Shown here piece by piece: positions 1 through 13,097 of a DNA stretch of 64,000 nt. Under the pieces are notes generated by a model. It was not told the origin of the DNA. It ran no database searches and saw only the letters and a list, made by a program, of their open reading frames with translations. Made by a program: the position numbers and the translations under genes. Source of the DNA: Actinomycetota bacterium (GTDB taxonomy: Bacteria > Actinomycetota > Actinomycetes > S36-B12 > UBA5976). The stretch lies in the NCBI GenBank assembly GCA_026392515.1, contig JAPLBY010000022.1:142869-206868 (forward strand). The letters are read 5' to 3'. Numbering within the stretch: the stretch's first letter is position 1; each line of letters opens with the position of its first letter.

Positions 1-494
1 CCACCATCAGCCACATTGATGTCGATGTTTCCGGCGTAAGTGGCTGCGCCAATATGATCAACGATTACCACCGCACTGGCAAACTTCTCAACATTAATGT
101 CTAGCTGCCCAAAAGCGACATCACCAGACCCAACAATCGAAACAACTACAGATTCTGAAAGATTCTGATTCGCCTCGATCGTCAGCGTCGACACCGCTTC
201 TAACTGTGACCATGCTCCGGCTGCAATCTTGTCAGTGAAGCCAATTCGATCTGTCGACTTAGCTCCAGCGATCTCGAAACTTGAGCCAGCAACTTTGTTT
301 ACAGCAAGTGCCATACTTCCAGTTGCAGTTACGTTTCCTTGATGCAAGTTATGAAGTCTGGACATCGGAGTAAACCGAAACTCTTCATCACGACTTGTTG
401 GTGTTGGGAAGTCAGACGGATCCAAAGATCGAACTACTGGAGTGTGATCCTTTGGTGGAACTATCGCAACTTCGCGCTCTTTAACTTCTGTCAT
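1..494 (-). CDS. sufD: Fe-S cluster assembly protein SufD (N-terminal part, runs off window edge)
   Basis: Reverse translation from the CAT at 492-494 gives MTEVKEREVAIVPPKDHTPVVRSLDPSDFPTPTSRDEEFRFTPMSRLHN; it sits directly downstream of sufB. Confidence 0.8.
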   Translation of the reverse strand, partial: MTEVKEREVAIVPPKDHTPVVRSLDPSDFPTPTSRDEEFRFTPMSRLHNLHQGNVTATGSMALAVNKVAGSSFEIAGAKSTDRIGFTDKIAAGAWSQLEAVSTLTIEANQNLSESVVVSIVGSGDVAFGQLDINVEKFASAVVIVDHIGAATYAGNIDINVADG

Positions 495-496
495 AA

Positions 497-1906
497 CTAA
501 CCGACAGCACCTTCCATTTGGAGTTCAATTAGACGGTTTAGCTCAAGTGCGTATTCCATCGGCAATTCGCGGGCGATTGGTTCAACGAAGCCACGAACGA
601 TCATCGCCATTGCCTCGTCTTCTTCAAGACCGCGAGACATTAAGTAGAACAACTGATCCTCAGAAACTTTAGATACCGACGCTTCGTGACCTAACGAAAC
701 ATCATCATCACGAACATCAACATACGGATATGTGTCGGAACGTGAAATGTCATCCACCAGCAAGGCATCACACTTAACGGTGCTCTTACTGCCATGGCAA
801 CCTTCAAGGACCTGGACTAAGCCACGGTATGAAGTTCTGCCGCCGCCACGGGCTACAGACTTGCTGATGATTGATGAGGAGGTAAATGGCGCAGCGTGAA
901 CCATCTTCGCTCCAGCATCTTGATGCTGACCTTCACCGGCAAATGCGATGGAAAGTGTTTCGCCCTTTGCATGTGGACCTTGTAGCCAGATTGCTGGGTA
1001 CTTCATGGTCACCTTTGAGCCAATGTTTCCATCGACCCATTCCATGGTTGCACCTTCATGAGCAACGGCGCGCTTGGTTACCAAGTTGTAAACGTTGTTC
1101 GACCAGTTTTGAATCGTGGTGTAACGGCAGCGAGCACCCTTTTTAACGATGATTTCTACGACAGCTGAGTGCAGTGAATCACTTGAATAGATAGGCGCAG
1201 TGCAGCCTTCTACGTAGTGAACATAAGCATCTTCGTCAACGATAATCAGGGTTCGTTCGAATTGACCCATGTTCTCTGTGTTGATTCGGAAGTAAGCCTG
1301 CAAAGGAATGTCCACATGCACACCCTTTGGGATGTAAATGAACGATCCACCTGACCATACTGAAGTGTTTAGAGCAGCAAACTTGTTATCGCCAACTGGA
1401 ATAACAGTTCCGAAGTACTCCTTGAAAAGTTCTTCGTGCTCGCGCAGACCTGTGTCAGTGTCTACGAAAATTACACCCAGCTCTTCCAGGTCTTCGCGGA
1501 TCTTGTGATAAACAACTTCTGATTCATACTGCGCAGCAACACCGGAAACTAGACGCTGCTTTTCTGCCTCAGGAATACCTAGACGGTCGTAGGTGTTCTT
1601 GATGTCATCCGGAAGGTCGTCCCAACTAGTGGCTTGCTTTTCAGTTGATCGCACAAAGTACTTGATGTTGTCGAAATCGATACCAGACAAGTCACTACCC
1701 CAGTTTGGCATTGGCTTCTTGCCAAACAGATTTAAACCTTTAAGGCGAAGATCTAGCATCCACTGTGGCTCACTCTTTAAGCCTGAGATGTTGCGAACGA
1801 CTGATTCGTCAATGCCGCGTCGCGCGTTGATTCCAGCTAGGTCATTATCGTGCCATCCAAACTCGTAATTTCCGAGTGCGTCAAGATGTTCCTGTTGGGT
1901 TGTCAT
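497..1906 (-). CDS. sufB: Fe-S cluster assembly protein SufB
   Basis: Strong SufB-like protein ([38 protein letters not shown]). Start revised to MTTQQEHL at 1906, overlapping the sufR stop as ATGA. Confidence 0.95.
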   Translation of the reverse strand: MTTQQEHLDALGNYEFGWHDNDLAGINARRGIDESVVRNISGLKSEPQWMLDLRLKGLNLFGKKPMPNWGSDLSGIDFDNIKYFVRSTEKQATSWDDLPDDIKNTYDRLGIPEAEKQRLVSGVAAQYESEVVYHKIREDLEELGVIFVDTDTGLREHEELFKEYFGTVIPVGDNKFAALNTSVWSGGSFIYIPKGVHVDIPLQAYFRINTENMGQFERTLIIVDEDAYVHYVEGCTAPIYSSDSLHSAVVEIIVKKGARCRYTTIQNWSNNVYNLVTKRAVAHEGATMEWVDGNIGSKVTMKYPAIWLQGPHAKGETLSIAFAGEGQHQDAGAKMVHAAPFTSSSIISKSVARGGGRTSYRGLVQVLEGCHGSKSTVKCDALLVDDISRSDTYPYVDVRDDDVSLGHEASVSKVSEDQLFYLMSRGLEEDEAMAMIVRGFVEPIARELPMEYALELNRLIELQMEGAVG

Positions 1907-2643
1907 GCGTTTTCCCTTCGTGTGTGTGGAACTAGTGTCGTGCAAACTGCATTACCTTTTGCGATTGTTGCCAAGCGTGTCACATGCACTCCAGTCAATT
2001 CTGAGAATGCCTTGGTTTCTTCTTCGCAAAGTGTTGGGAACTCAACGGCAACGTCGCCCATTGGACAGTTGTGTTGGCAAATCTGTGTGGATCCATAAAG
2101 TCCAGGAGTTTCGGTAGCAGCAAACCCATCTTGATTCAGCGCATCAATGAGAGCAACAGCTCGCTCTTCGATCGTTGGAAGCTTGGTGATTTCCTTGTGT
2201 CGACTAACAAAATCTTTTGCGATTGAATTAGCAAACTCAGTAACGGCCCCGGAGCCCGCTGTTGAATTCAAATACTTCACGGCGCTTAGTCCCAAACTTT
2301 CTTGGTGTTGACCAAATCGCGCCCGACCAGCGGCAGTAAGCATAAATACTCGCGAAGGCCGTCCTCGCCCACGCTTTGAATCTAAAGCAGCTGGGCCGTA
2401 AGGAGCACGCTCACTTGATTCAACCAATCCAGTTTCGAGTAACAGATCTAACTGTTTACGAACCGCAGCTCCCGATAGACCCAAGGTCCGCGCTACGTCT
2501 GTGGCTGTTGAAGGACCGGCCTGCAAAAGCGTGCGCGCAACCGTGGCGGCGGCAGATCCCTCGAATTTCACAACTTCATTGTTGCGTATATCGTCTAATT
2601 CCGCATCTTTGGGGTTCCACTTCCAGAAGTACCCAATAAGCAC
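1903..2643 (-). CDS. sufR: SufR-type Fe-S-sensing transcriptional repressor (start may lie further downstream)
   Basis: N-terminal winged HTH plus Cys-rich C-terminus ([21 protein letters not shown]...GNAVCTT); adjacent to sufBD. Confidence 0.88.
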   Translation of the reverse strand: MLIGYFWKWNPKDAELDDIRNNEVVKFEGSAAATVARTLLQAGPSTATDVARTLGLSGAAVRKQLDLLLETGLVESSERAPYGPAALDSKRGRGRPSRVFMLTAAGRARFGQHQESLGLSAVKYLNSTAGSGAVTEFANSIAKDFVSRHKEITKLPTIEERAVALIDALNQDGFAATETPGLYGSTQICQHNCPMGDVAVEFPTLCEEETKAFSELTGVHVTRLATIAKGNAVCTTLVPHTRRENA

Positions 2644-2672
2644 TAGTTAGATAAGGCCTTTAGGCTGTAAGA

Positions 2673-3587
2673 GTGATTCCCCCAAAACTGCGCACCTGGC
2701 AACATCGAACCCTTATCGCTAACTTGACAGCTCAAACCGGCATCGTGCTTACGGGGGCAACGGTCCGCCTGACCGCATCGGGGCTGGGTTGCCCAACTTG
2801 GCCAGAATGTGTTGCCGGTTCAATTGCCCCAACTTCAGAGCAAACTGAGGCTTTCCATAAATACATTGAGTTTGGAAATCGTCTGCTCACCTTTGTTTTG
2901 TTGATCGTCGCCATTGCATCCTTGTTTGCAGTCTTTAAGCACAATCAAGAACGTCGACTAGCGGGCCTAGCTAAGCGCAGATCGTTAACTGTTTTACCAC
3001 TTGGAATTCTGGCCGGAATTTTCGCACAGGCAATTTTGGGCGGCATTACGGTTCTTACCGGATTAAATCCTTTAATTGTTGCCGCACACTTCATGGTGTC
3101 AGTTGGGCTAATTACAGTGGCAGTGATTTTGTTAGTTAAAGCTCAAGAAGCAGATGACCGTCCGGTTTCACTTCAAGTTGCCAGACCAATTGATCTTGGA
3201 ATGCGAATTCACATCTGGCTGGCTTTAGTTGTCATCGCAGTTGGAACTTTGGTTACTGGCTCTGGCCCTCATGCCGGTGATACAAACGACATAGTTCGGC
3301 TTGGTTTTGAGTTTCGTAACATCACAACTATTCACGCCGCACTCGTCTGGCTTTATCTGGGGCTAACGGCTGGACTTCTAGTTGCGCTACTTGCCACAGC
3401 CGCTCCAAAGCATGTAACTAAACAGGCTTGGATAGTGGTTGGCGTTTGTATCGCGCAGGGTTTCGTTGGCTACACGCAGTTCTTTACGGGACTGCCCTGG
3501 GGATTGGTGGCAGTGCATGTACTTGGTGCTTGCCTACTTTGGATATTCACCGTGAGGTTTTATTTAGCTCGTAATACCCGAGGCTGA
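2673..3587 (+). CDS. ctaA: Heme A synthase (COX15/CtaA family)
   Basis: Multi-TM protein with ATVRLTASGLGCPTWPEC motif; GTG start. Confidence 0.92.
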   Translation: MIPPKLRTWQHRTLIANLTAQTGIVLTGATVRLTASGLGCPTWPECVAGSIAPTSEQTEAFHKYIEFGNRLLTFVLLIVAIASLFAVFKHNQERRLAGLAKRRSLTVLPLGILAGIFAQAILGGITVLTGLNPLIVAAHFMVSVGLITVAVILLVKAQEADDRPVSLQVARPIDLGMRIHIWLALVVIAVGTLVTGSGPHAGDTNDIVRLGFEFRNITTIHAALVWLYLGLTAGLLVALLATAAPKHVTKQAWIVVGVCIAQGFVGYTQFFTGLPWGLVAVHVLGACLLWIFTVRFYLARNTRG

Positions 3588-3588
3588 C

Positions 3589-4512
3589 TTACAGGAACGG
3601 ATCAATACCAATTGCGAGGAAAATTAGCGAAAGGTATGAGATAGACCAGTGAAACAGTCGCATTGGGTTTAGGTCATCTAGATTCTTTCGAACTCTGGAA
3701 CGCAGAGCGTATGCTTCATATATAAACAGCGCACCACTTGCTACGGCTATTGCTGAATAGAGCCGATTCATTCCGGCAATCGGAATCAGAGCCAAAGTAG
3801 TTGCGACCATAACCCATGAGTAAATGATGATCTGTTTTGCAACTACATGCGGAGTATCTGTAACCGGCAACATAGGTACGCCGGCTGCGGCATAGTCGTC
3901 TTTGTAGCGAAGTGAAAGTGGCCAATAGTGCGGCGGCGTCCAAAAGAAAACAATCAGGAAGAGAGCCACTGGTGTCCAAGAAAGCGAACCAGTTACTGCG
4001 CTCCAGCCAATTAGAACTGGCATGCAGCCGGCAGCTCCTCCCCACACGATGTTTTGTGAAGTGCGACGCTTAAGCAACATGGTGTAGCCGATTACATAAA
4101 ACGCAATCGCAAAGGCTGCCAGAGCCGCTGACAATAAGTTGACCGTTAATGCCAAAACTGAAACCGAAAGTACGGACAGGATTAATCCGAATGTCACAGT
4201 TCGAGAGCCTGAGATTTGTCCGGTAGCTGATGGTCGATGTGCAGTTCGGTGCATCATCGCGTCGATGTCGCGATCGAGGTAGCAATTGAGAACGTTGGCA
4301 CCGCCTGCCGCTAGCGTTCCGCCCAGCAGAGTCCAACAAACCAAGGCCCAAGCTGGAAAGCCACCAGCTGCCAGGAACATAGTTGGAATTGTGGTGACCA
4401 GCAGTAATTCAATAATTCGGGGCTTTGTTAGGGCTAGATAAGCCCGCCAGGTTGGTGTAATCCAAACAACATCTGACTTGGCGTTACTCAGATCGTTTAG
4501 TTGCGCTGACAC
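3589..4512 (-). CDS. ctaB: Protoheme IX farnesyltransferase (heme O synthase)
   Basis: UbiA-family motifs [22 protein letters not shown] and [25 protein letters not shown]. Confidence 0.94.
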   Translation of the reverse strand: MSAQLNDLSNAKSDVVWITPTWRAYLALTKPRIIELLLVTTIPTMFLAAGGFPAWALVCWTLLGGTLAAGGANVLNCYLDRDIDAMMHRTAHRPSATGQISGSRTVTFGLILSVLSVSVLALTVNLLSAALAAFAIAFYVIGYTMLLKRRTSQNIVWGGAAGCMPVLIGWSAVTGSLSWTPVALFLIVFFWTPPHYWPLSLRYKDDYAAAGVPMLPVTDTPHVVAKQIIIYSWVMVATTLALIPIAGMNRLYSAIAVASGALFIYEAYALRSRVRKNLDDLNPMRLFHWSISYLSLIFLAIGIDPFL

Positions 4513-4571
4513 ATAATGAGCCTACCTGCGCCTAACGCAAGTCGCGAACGCCCAGTAGATAACCTTGGTTC

Positions 4572-6620
4572 GTGAGCAAATTCATCTGGACCGAACTCGA
4601 CGACCAAGCCGTTACCGCAGCCCGCGCCCTAGCAATGGACAGTGTGCAAAAAGTTGGCAATGGTCACCCTGGCACCGCAATGAGTCTGGCCCCAATGGCT
4701 TATCTGCTTTTCCAGAAATGGATGAGACATGACCCATCTGATCCAAAGTGGCATGGCCGAGATCGGTTTGTACTTTCCAATGGCCACAGCAGTATCACGC
4801 TTTACACCCAACTTTTTCTTAGTGGTTACGGTCTTGAGCTAGAAGATCTGCAGTCGTTTAGAGCTTGGGATAGCAAGACTCCAGGTCACCCTGAATTTGG
4901 CCACACTGCTGGCGTAGAGGCCACAACGGGACCGCTTGGAACTGGTTTAGCAACCGCAGTAGGTATGGCAATGGATGCTCGCTACGTGCGCAATCTCTTA
5001 GATCCAACTGCTGCTGCCGGTCAGAGTGTTTTCGATCACAAAATCTGGGTTATTGCCGGTGATGGTTGCCTTCAAGAAGGTGTTACTTCCGAAGCATCAT
5101 CCTTAGCCGGTCATCAAGAGCTAAGCAACCTCGTCGTACTTTATGACGACAACCACATCAGTATTGAGGGTGACACTGCAGTTTCATTCACTGAGGACGT
5201 GCTTGCTCGATACGCATCGTACGGCTGGAACGTAAGCCATGTAGAAATGCTGAGCAATGGTGAGATTGACGTCACGTCATTGGATCTTGCAATTGCTAGC
5301 GCTGTGGCGCAATCCGAAAAACCAACTTTGATTCGAGTTAGAAACGTTATTGGTTGGCCAGCACCAAACTTGAAGAACACTGGCAAGATACACGGCGCGG
5401 CTCTTGGCGACGCTGAAGTTGCGGCGACAAAAGATTTACTAGGTCTTGATCCAGCTAAAACTTTTGAGATCTCAAATGAAGTCCTAGCGCACGCTCGACA
5501 AGTTGCAATAAGAGGTCGCGAAAGTCATGAGCTCTGGTCAGCCGAGTTCTCGACTTGGGCTAGCAAGAACCCGGATTCAGCAAAGTTGTATCAGCGACTT
5601 GCGGCACGCGAACTGCCAACAAATTGGCACGAAACCCTGCCGAGATTTGAACTTGGAACTTCAGTTGCAACTCGTAAAGCATCAGGTGACACCATCAACG
5701 CTATGGCGCAAGTACTTCCAGAATTTTGGGGTGGCTCGGCCGATTTGGGCGATAGCAATCTAACAACCATTGAGCACGGCGGATCTTTCCTTCCGAAATC
5801 AAGTGCGATGTCGGGTGCTGCTGAAGGCGGCCGAATCATCCACTACGGCATTCGCGAGTTTGCGATGGCTTGTGCAATGAATGGCATGGCACTTGGTGGC
5901 TTGACTCGACCGTTTGCTGGCACATTCCTAGTCTTCAGCGACTTCATGCGCGGCGCAGTGCGGCTTTCAGCCTTGATGGATCTACCTGCTACTTACGTCT
6001 GGACTCACGATTCAATTGGCTTAGGTGAAGATGGACCTACTCATCAACCCGTTGAGCATCTTTGGTCGTTGCGAGCAATCCCAAACCTTCAAGTAATTCG
6101 ACCTGCTGATGCAAACGAAACTGCTACAGCTTGGCGCATTGTCATGGAATCAAATAAACCAGCTGGATTATGTCTATCCCGACAAAACCTTCCAGTCATT
6201 GATTCCGCAACTACAACTGATGTTTCACTCGTTGGTCGCGGTGCTTACGTGATCTCAGAGAGTTCAAAAGCTCCAGAAGTAATCTTGATTGCAACTGGCT
6301 CTGAAGTATCGATCGCTCTCTCGGCTCAACAAACATTGGAATCTAGTGGTGTTTCAACACGCGTTGTTTCCGCACCGTGCTTGGAGTGGTTTGACTCCCA
6401 GGACGCCCAATATCGTGAATCAGTTTTGCCACATGCGGTAACCGCTCGAGTTTCTATCGAAGCCGGCATAGCTCAAGGTTGGTGGAAGTACGTTGGCTCA
6501 GCCGGACGCTGCATTAGCTTGGAGCATTTTGGCGCATCAGCTGGCGCTGACAAACTTTATTCAGAATTTGGAATTACAGCGGAAGCCGTAGTTGCTGCCG
6601 CTCAAGAAATTTTTAACTAA
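4572..6620 (+). CDS. tkt: Transketolase
   Basis: [55 protein letters not shown] start. Confidence 0.96.
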   Translation: MSKFIWTELDDQAVTAARALAMDSVQKVGNGHPGTAMSLAPMAYLLFQKWMRHDPSDPKWHGRDRFVLSNGHSSITLYTQLFLSGYGLELEDLQSFRAWDSKTPGHPEFGHTAGVEATTGPLGTGLATAVGMAMDARYVRNLLDPTAAAGQSVFDHKIWVIAGDGCLQEGVTSEASSLAGHQELSNLVVLYDDNHISIEGDTAVSFTEDVLARYASYGWNVSHVEMLSNGEIDVTSLDLAIASAVAQSEKPTLIRVRNVIGWPAPNLKNTGKIHGAALGDAEVAATKDLLGLDPAKTFEISNEVLAHARQVAIRGRESHELWSAEFSTWASKNPDSAKLYQRLAARELPTNWHETLPRFELGTSVATRKASGDTINAMAQVLPEFWGGSADLGDSNLTTIEHGGSFLPKSSAMSGAAEGGRIIHYGIREFAMACAMNGMALGGLTRPFAGTFLVFSDFMRGAVRLSALMDLPATYVWTHDSIGLGEDGPTHQPVEHLWSLRAIPNLQVIRPADANETATAWRIVMESNKPAGLCLSRQNLPVIDSATTTDVSLVGRGAYVISESSKAPEVILIATGSEVSIALSAQQTLESSGVSTRVVSAPCLEWFDSQDAQYRESVLPHAVTARVSIEAGIAQGWWKYVGSAGRCISLEHFGASAGADKLYSEFGITAEAVVAAAQEIFN

Positions 6621-6953
6621 TTATTTTCCGCGAAGTTTAGCTAGGGCTTCGTCAAGAATTCCCTTGCCATCTTTATCGTTGCGACGTTCTTTCACGTAAG
6701 CCAAGTGAGTTTTGTAAGGTTCGGTCTTAGCTAAAACTGGTGGGTTATCTTTATCGGTGCCAGCTGGCATGCCACACTTTGGGCAATCCCACTCTTCTGG
6801 AAGTTCCGCGTCATGAGCAAAGCTCGGTGTGGTCTCGTGTCCTGAAGCACAGTAAAACGGTAAGTAGATACGTGGTGCGGCTTCGCCTCGCTCAGCTTCA
6901 CCCATCGGCCCTGCTCCAACGCGACTTCCTCGGATTGCACTACCACTAGCCAT
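6621..6953 (-). CDS. rbpA: RNA polymerase-binding protein RbpA
   Basis: MASGSAIRGSRVGAGPMGEAERGEAAPR plus CASGHE...WDCPKCGMPAG zinc-binding core; actinobacterial signature protein. Confidence 0.93.
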   Translation of the reverse strand: MASGSAIRGSRVGAGPMGEAERGEAAPRIYLPFYCASGHETTPSFAHDAELPEEWDCPKCGMPAGTDKDNPPVLAKTEPYKTHLAYVKERRNDKDGKGILDEALAKLRGK

Positions 6954-6970
6954 GATTTACTCCTGATTGC

Positions 6971-7204
6971 TTACGCGGATTTTGTTAACAAGCCAAGACC
7001 CACGATTGCTGCGGTCCAAACTAAAGCTAAAGCGATCGTAATTCGATCGAGGTTACGTTCGGCAACGGAAGATCCACCAAGTGAAGAACTCATGCCACCA
7101 CCGAATAGATCGGAAAGACCGCCACCCTTACCTTTGTGTAGCAATACCAAAGCGATCAGCAACAGGCTAGTAATAGCCAGAAGGATTTGAAACGCTGCGA
7201 TCAT
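6971..7204 (-). CDS. secG: Preprotein translocase subunit SecG
   Basis: 77 aa, two TM segments, LLHKGKGGGLSDLFGGG motif, next to tpiA. Confidence 0.92.
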   Translation of the reverse strand: MIAAFQILLAITSLLLIALVLLHKGKGGGLSDLFGGGMSSSLGGSSVAERNLDRITIALALVWTAAIVGLGLLTKSA

Positions 7205-7249
7205 TGGTCACCTGCTAAATCGTGGAACATGGAAACGAACATTCCTATT

Positions 7250-8023
7250 CTACGCGTGCAATCGGTAGCGACAAACCGAGACGAATTCATCAGGATCCAG
7301 CGAGGCGCCGCCCACTAATCCGCCGTCAATATCCGCTTCAAGCATCAAAGCGGCCACGTTATCGGCCTTCATTGAACCGCCGTAAAGGATTCGAGTTTGG
7401 TCTGCGGCCGAGCCGTGAACTTCACGAATTCGAGCCCGAATTGCGCCACAGACTTCTTGGGCATTCGCTGGCGTCGCCACTTCCCCAGTTCCAATTGCCC
7501 AAACCGGTTCATAAGCAATCACCAAATTAGCTACATCGTTTGCCGCAATTCCTTGCAGTGCGGCATCGAGTTGCTCGATTGTGAAAGCCACGTGATCACC
7601 AGCCTTACGAACCTCAAGGCCCTCACCAACACAAACAATTGGAATCAAGTTGTTCCGCAGAGCCGCTTGAGTTTTTAGGTTGACTATCTGATTATCTTCC
7701 GCGTGGTACTCGCGTCGTTCAGAATGTCCCACGATTACAAAAGTACAACCAAGTTTGGCCAACATGGGTCCTGAAATCTCACCTGTAAAAGCACCTTTGT
7801 CTGATTTGGCTATGTCCTGTGCTCCGTACTTCAAAAACAGTTTGTCACCATCCACCAAAGTCTGAACTGATCTGATGTCAGTGAACGGTGGAATCACGGC
7901 AACATCTAAAACGGCGAAGTCATCGGCTTTAAATGTGTAAGCGAGCTTCTGGACTAGTGCAATTGCCTCAATGTGATTGAGATTCATTTTCCAGTTGCCG
8001 GCCATTAACGGGGTGCGTGCCAT
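7250..8023 (-). CDS. tpiA: Triosephosphate isomerase
   Basis: [34 protein letters not shown]. Confidence 0.97.
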   Translation of the reverse strand: MARTPLMAGNWKMNLNHIEAIALVQKLAYTFKADDFAVLDVAVIPPFTDIRSVQTLVDGDKLFLKYGAQDIAKSDKGAFTGEISGPMLAKLGCTFVIVGHSERREYHAEDNQIVNLKTQAALRNNLIPIVCVGEGLEVRKAGDHVAFTIEQLDAALQGIAANDVANLVIAYEPVWAIGTGEVATPANAQEVCGAIRARIREVHGSAADQTRILYGGSMKADNVAALMLEADIDGGLVGGASLDPDEFVSVCRYRLHA

Positions 8024-9214
8024 TTAGTTGTCCTCCAGGACTGATAAGCCAGGCAATTTTTTGCCCTCTAGATATTCCAAACTTGCGCCCCCGCCAGTTG
8101 AGATGTGAGAAAACGCAGCTTCATCAATTCCTAGCAAGCGAATTGCAGCTGCTGAGTCGCCGCCACCGACTACGGTCATGCCGGAGTTCTTTGTCATGGC
8201 TACTGCTACGGCTTTAGTCCCAGCAGCAAAAGCCGACATTTCAAATACTCCCATTGGCCCGTTCCACATGATTGTCTTAGCGTCAGCAAGCCGCGTCTGA
8301 AAGTTTGCGATCGAATCTGGACCAATGTCCAGTCCCATCCAGCAATCGGGAATGTTCTCTGCCGAAACAATTTGAGTCTTGGCATCTGCAGCAAAGGTGT
8401 CAGCCACCACAATGTCCGTTGGCAGAACTATATCGACATTCAATTTCTTAGCTCGATCCAGAATCTCTTTTACATTCTCAATCTGATCGATCTCCAGAAG
8501 TGATGCCCCTACTGAATAACCTTTTGCCGCCAAGAACGTAAAACACATGCCGCCACCAATTAGCAGTCGATCAACATTAGAAATCAGGTTATCGATCACT
8601 TTGAGCTTGTCGCTGACTTTTGATCCGCCAAGAACTACGGCGTAAGGGCGTTCCGGGTTACTTAAAATTTTTGCGAATACATCTGCTTCAGCTTTAACTA
8701 GCAGACCAGCTGCATGTGGCAACTCATTTGCCAGATCTGTCACAGATGCCTGTTCGCGATGAACAACGCCAAACCCATCACTGACATAAAGGTCACCAAG
8801 TTCGGCCCAGGCTTTGGCTAATTCTTGCCGAGCGCTTGCGTCACCTGTTTCGCGTGCGTCAAATCTGACATTTTCTAACATTGCAATCTGACCATTAGCA
8901 AGTGCAGAGATTGTTTCCTGTGCACTTGTCCCGCAAACATCACTAGCCAGTCGTACCTGACTACCTAAAAGTTCACCTAGTCGAAGTGCAGCGGGAGCCA
9001 ACGAATACTTAGCCTCTGGCGATCCCTTAGGGCGACCAAGATGAGCCAGAACAACTACCCGTGCGCCACGATCTGCAAGATTCTTGAGTGTTGGCAAACT
9101 GGCACGAATTCGACCGTCATCAGTTATAGCGCCAGCTTCGAGAGGCACATTTAGATCGCACCTTACGTAAACTACTTTCCCTGAAACCTCTAGGTCGTCT
9201 ATGCCACGAATCAT
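8024..9214 (-). CDS. pgk: Phosphoglycerate kinase
   Basis: [32 protein letters not shown]; start revised to [10 protein letters not shown] at 9214. Confidence 0.96.
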   Translation of the reverse strand: MIRGIDDLEVSGKVVYVRCDLNVPLEAGAITDDGRIRASLPTLKNLADRGARVVVLAHLGRPKGSPEAKYSLAPAALRLGELLGSQVRLASDVCGTSAQETISALANGQIAMLENVRFDARETGDASARQELAKAWAELGDLYVSDGFGVVHREQASVTDLANELPHAAGLLVKAEADVFAKILSNPERPYAVVLGGSKVSDKLKVIDNLISNVDRLLIGGGMCFTFLAAKGYSVGASLLEIDQIENVKEILDRAKKLNVDIVLPTDIVVADTFAADAKTQIVSAENIPDCWMGLDIGPDSIANFQTRLADAKTIMWNGPMGVFEMSAFAAGTKAVAVAMTKNSGMTVVGGGDSAAAIRLLGIDEAAFSHISTGGGASLEYLEGKKLPGLSVLEDN

Positions 9215-9218
9215 GAAT

Positions 9219-11246
<2,028 letters not shown>

Positions 11247-11256
<10 letters not shown>

Positions 11257-12230
11257 GGGCTTATCCTGCCATGAGTGAATATTGAGCTGAACGCCGAGGC
11301 TAACAGTGTCGGATCGTGCTGGTCGGAAGGTCCATTGACCTTGGCTAGCGGGGCCAAAACCAATCTGGCACCAGATTCGCCGGCAAGCTCCTGGAGTGAT
11401 TCAGCGTTCTTAGACGAATCTTGCCCAACGTGATTCACATCGGCCAACACAACATCAACTTTGAAGTCGGGATAACTCTTTGCCAGGACTTTAAGGTAGC
11501 TGGCAGCGGAATAGCCTTCGGTCTCTCCCGATTGCGGGCGCAGGTTAATCACGAGCACTCGCGCCGCCGTCGTTTCATGTAACGCTTGAGCCATTTGTGG
11601 CACCTGGAAGTGAGTCAGCACACTTGTGTACCAAGAGCCGGGGCCCAACACAACAAAGTCAGCATTTCGAACTGCCGCGACGGCTTGCTCGCAAACTTGC
11701 GGATTCTTTGGCTCTAGGCCAATCGCTTGAATGGCGTGTGGAGTCGTGGCAACTTGAACCTGCCCGCGCACTTGATCCGTTTGTCCTGCTGCCGTTAGGA
11801 CGTCGGCATAGATTTCCAGTGGTTCAATACAGAGCGGCAAAACTTTACCCTTGGCGTCCAGCAACCTGGCAACCCAATCCAAACCTTCAACCAAGTTGTC
11901 GGTTTCTTCCCAAAGTGCAGTAATCAAAAGATTTCCGAGTGAGTGACCATCTAAGTCACCCTTGGATGAGAAACGATGTTGTAAAACTCTGGCCCAAGTC
12001 GAGCCCCACGTATCATCACCACAGAGAGCCGCCAAAGCCATACGCAAATCACCAGGCGGAACAATGCCAAATTCTTCGCGGAGTCTGCCGCTGCTGCCAC
12101 CATCGTCACTAACGCCAACAACCGCAGTTAAGTGTGGTGTTACTCTGCGTAACGCTTGCAGACTTGCAGCTAAGCCGTGACCGCCACCCAGCGCAACAAC
12201 ATCGACTGAGCGCATTGGAGCACCTGGCAT
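11247..12230 (-). CDS. yvcK: Gluconeogenesis factor YvcK / CofD-like protein
   Basis: [52 protein letters not shown]. Confidence 0.92.
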
Positions 12231-13097
12231 CTATTCACGTCCCAAGTCGCGATGAACCACTCTGACTTCTACTCCGGATTTAACTAACCGAGCTGAGAGA
12301 TTCTCAGCCATGGCGACGCTTCGATGCTTGCCACCAGTGCAACCCATAGCGATCGTGACAAAACGCTTACCTTCGCGCAGATATCCGTCTTCAACTAAGT
12401 CAATAAGTTCGGCGTACTTTGTCAGGAACTCTTGAGCCTGGTCTGACGCAACCACGTAGTCGTTAACTGCTGCATCTAATCCAGTTAGATCCTTAAGCTT
12501 TGGATCCCAGTAAGGATTTGGCAAGAACCTTAAGTCGGCAACTAAATCGGCATCCACTGGAATCCCGTACTTAAATCCAAATGACATGACTGTTGCACGC
12601 AAAGCAACGTGGTCGTCATCTCCAAATGAAGCTTCAATACTTCTGCGTAATTCGTGCACGTTCAAATTACTTGTATCAATAACTATGTCTGAATCGGCAC
12701 GTAAATCACTCAATAGACTTCGTTCCCGCTGCACTGCGCCCAAGAGGCTGTCATCGCGCTGTAGCGGATGAGGTCTACGGGACGATTCATACCTGCGGAC
12801 TAGCGCTTCGTCACCAGCCTCAAGAAACAGCACACGCAAGTCATGCCCTGCAGTTTTGATGGCTGCTAGCGACTCGCGTAGTTCCTCAAATAGTTGGCCA
12901 CCACGAACATCTGCAACGACGGCAACTTTTCGCGAACCAGTTCGCTGGGCTACATAATCAACCACATTGGTCATCAAAGTTGGTGGCAAGTTATCAACGA
13001 CGAACCAACCGATGTCTTCGAGTGCTCTGGTCGCCGTAGATCGTCCGGCTCCGGACATGCCAGTTACCAGGATTACGTCAATCTGAGATTCACTCAC
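12231..13097 (-). CDS. rapZ: RNase adapter RapZ (P-loop nucleotide-binding)
   Basis: VTGMSGAGRSTATRALEDIGWFVVDNLPP and FVTIAMGCTGGKHRSVAMAE. Confidence 0.94.
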   Translation of the reverse strand: MSESQIDVILVTGMSGAGRSTATRALEDIGWFVVDNLPPTLMTNVVDYVAQRTGSRKVAVVADVRGGQLFEELRESLAAIKTAGHDLRVLFLEAGDEALVRRYESSRRPHPLQRDDSLLGAVQRERSLLSDLRADSDIVIDTSNLNVHELRRSIEASFGDDDHVALRATVMSFGFKYGIPVDADLVADLRFLPNPYWDPKLKDLTGLDAAVNDYVVASDQAQEFLTKYAELIDLVEDGYLREGKRFVTIAMGCTGGKHRSVAMAENLSARLVKSGVEVRVVHRDLGRE

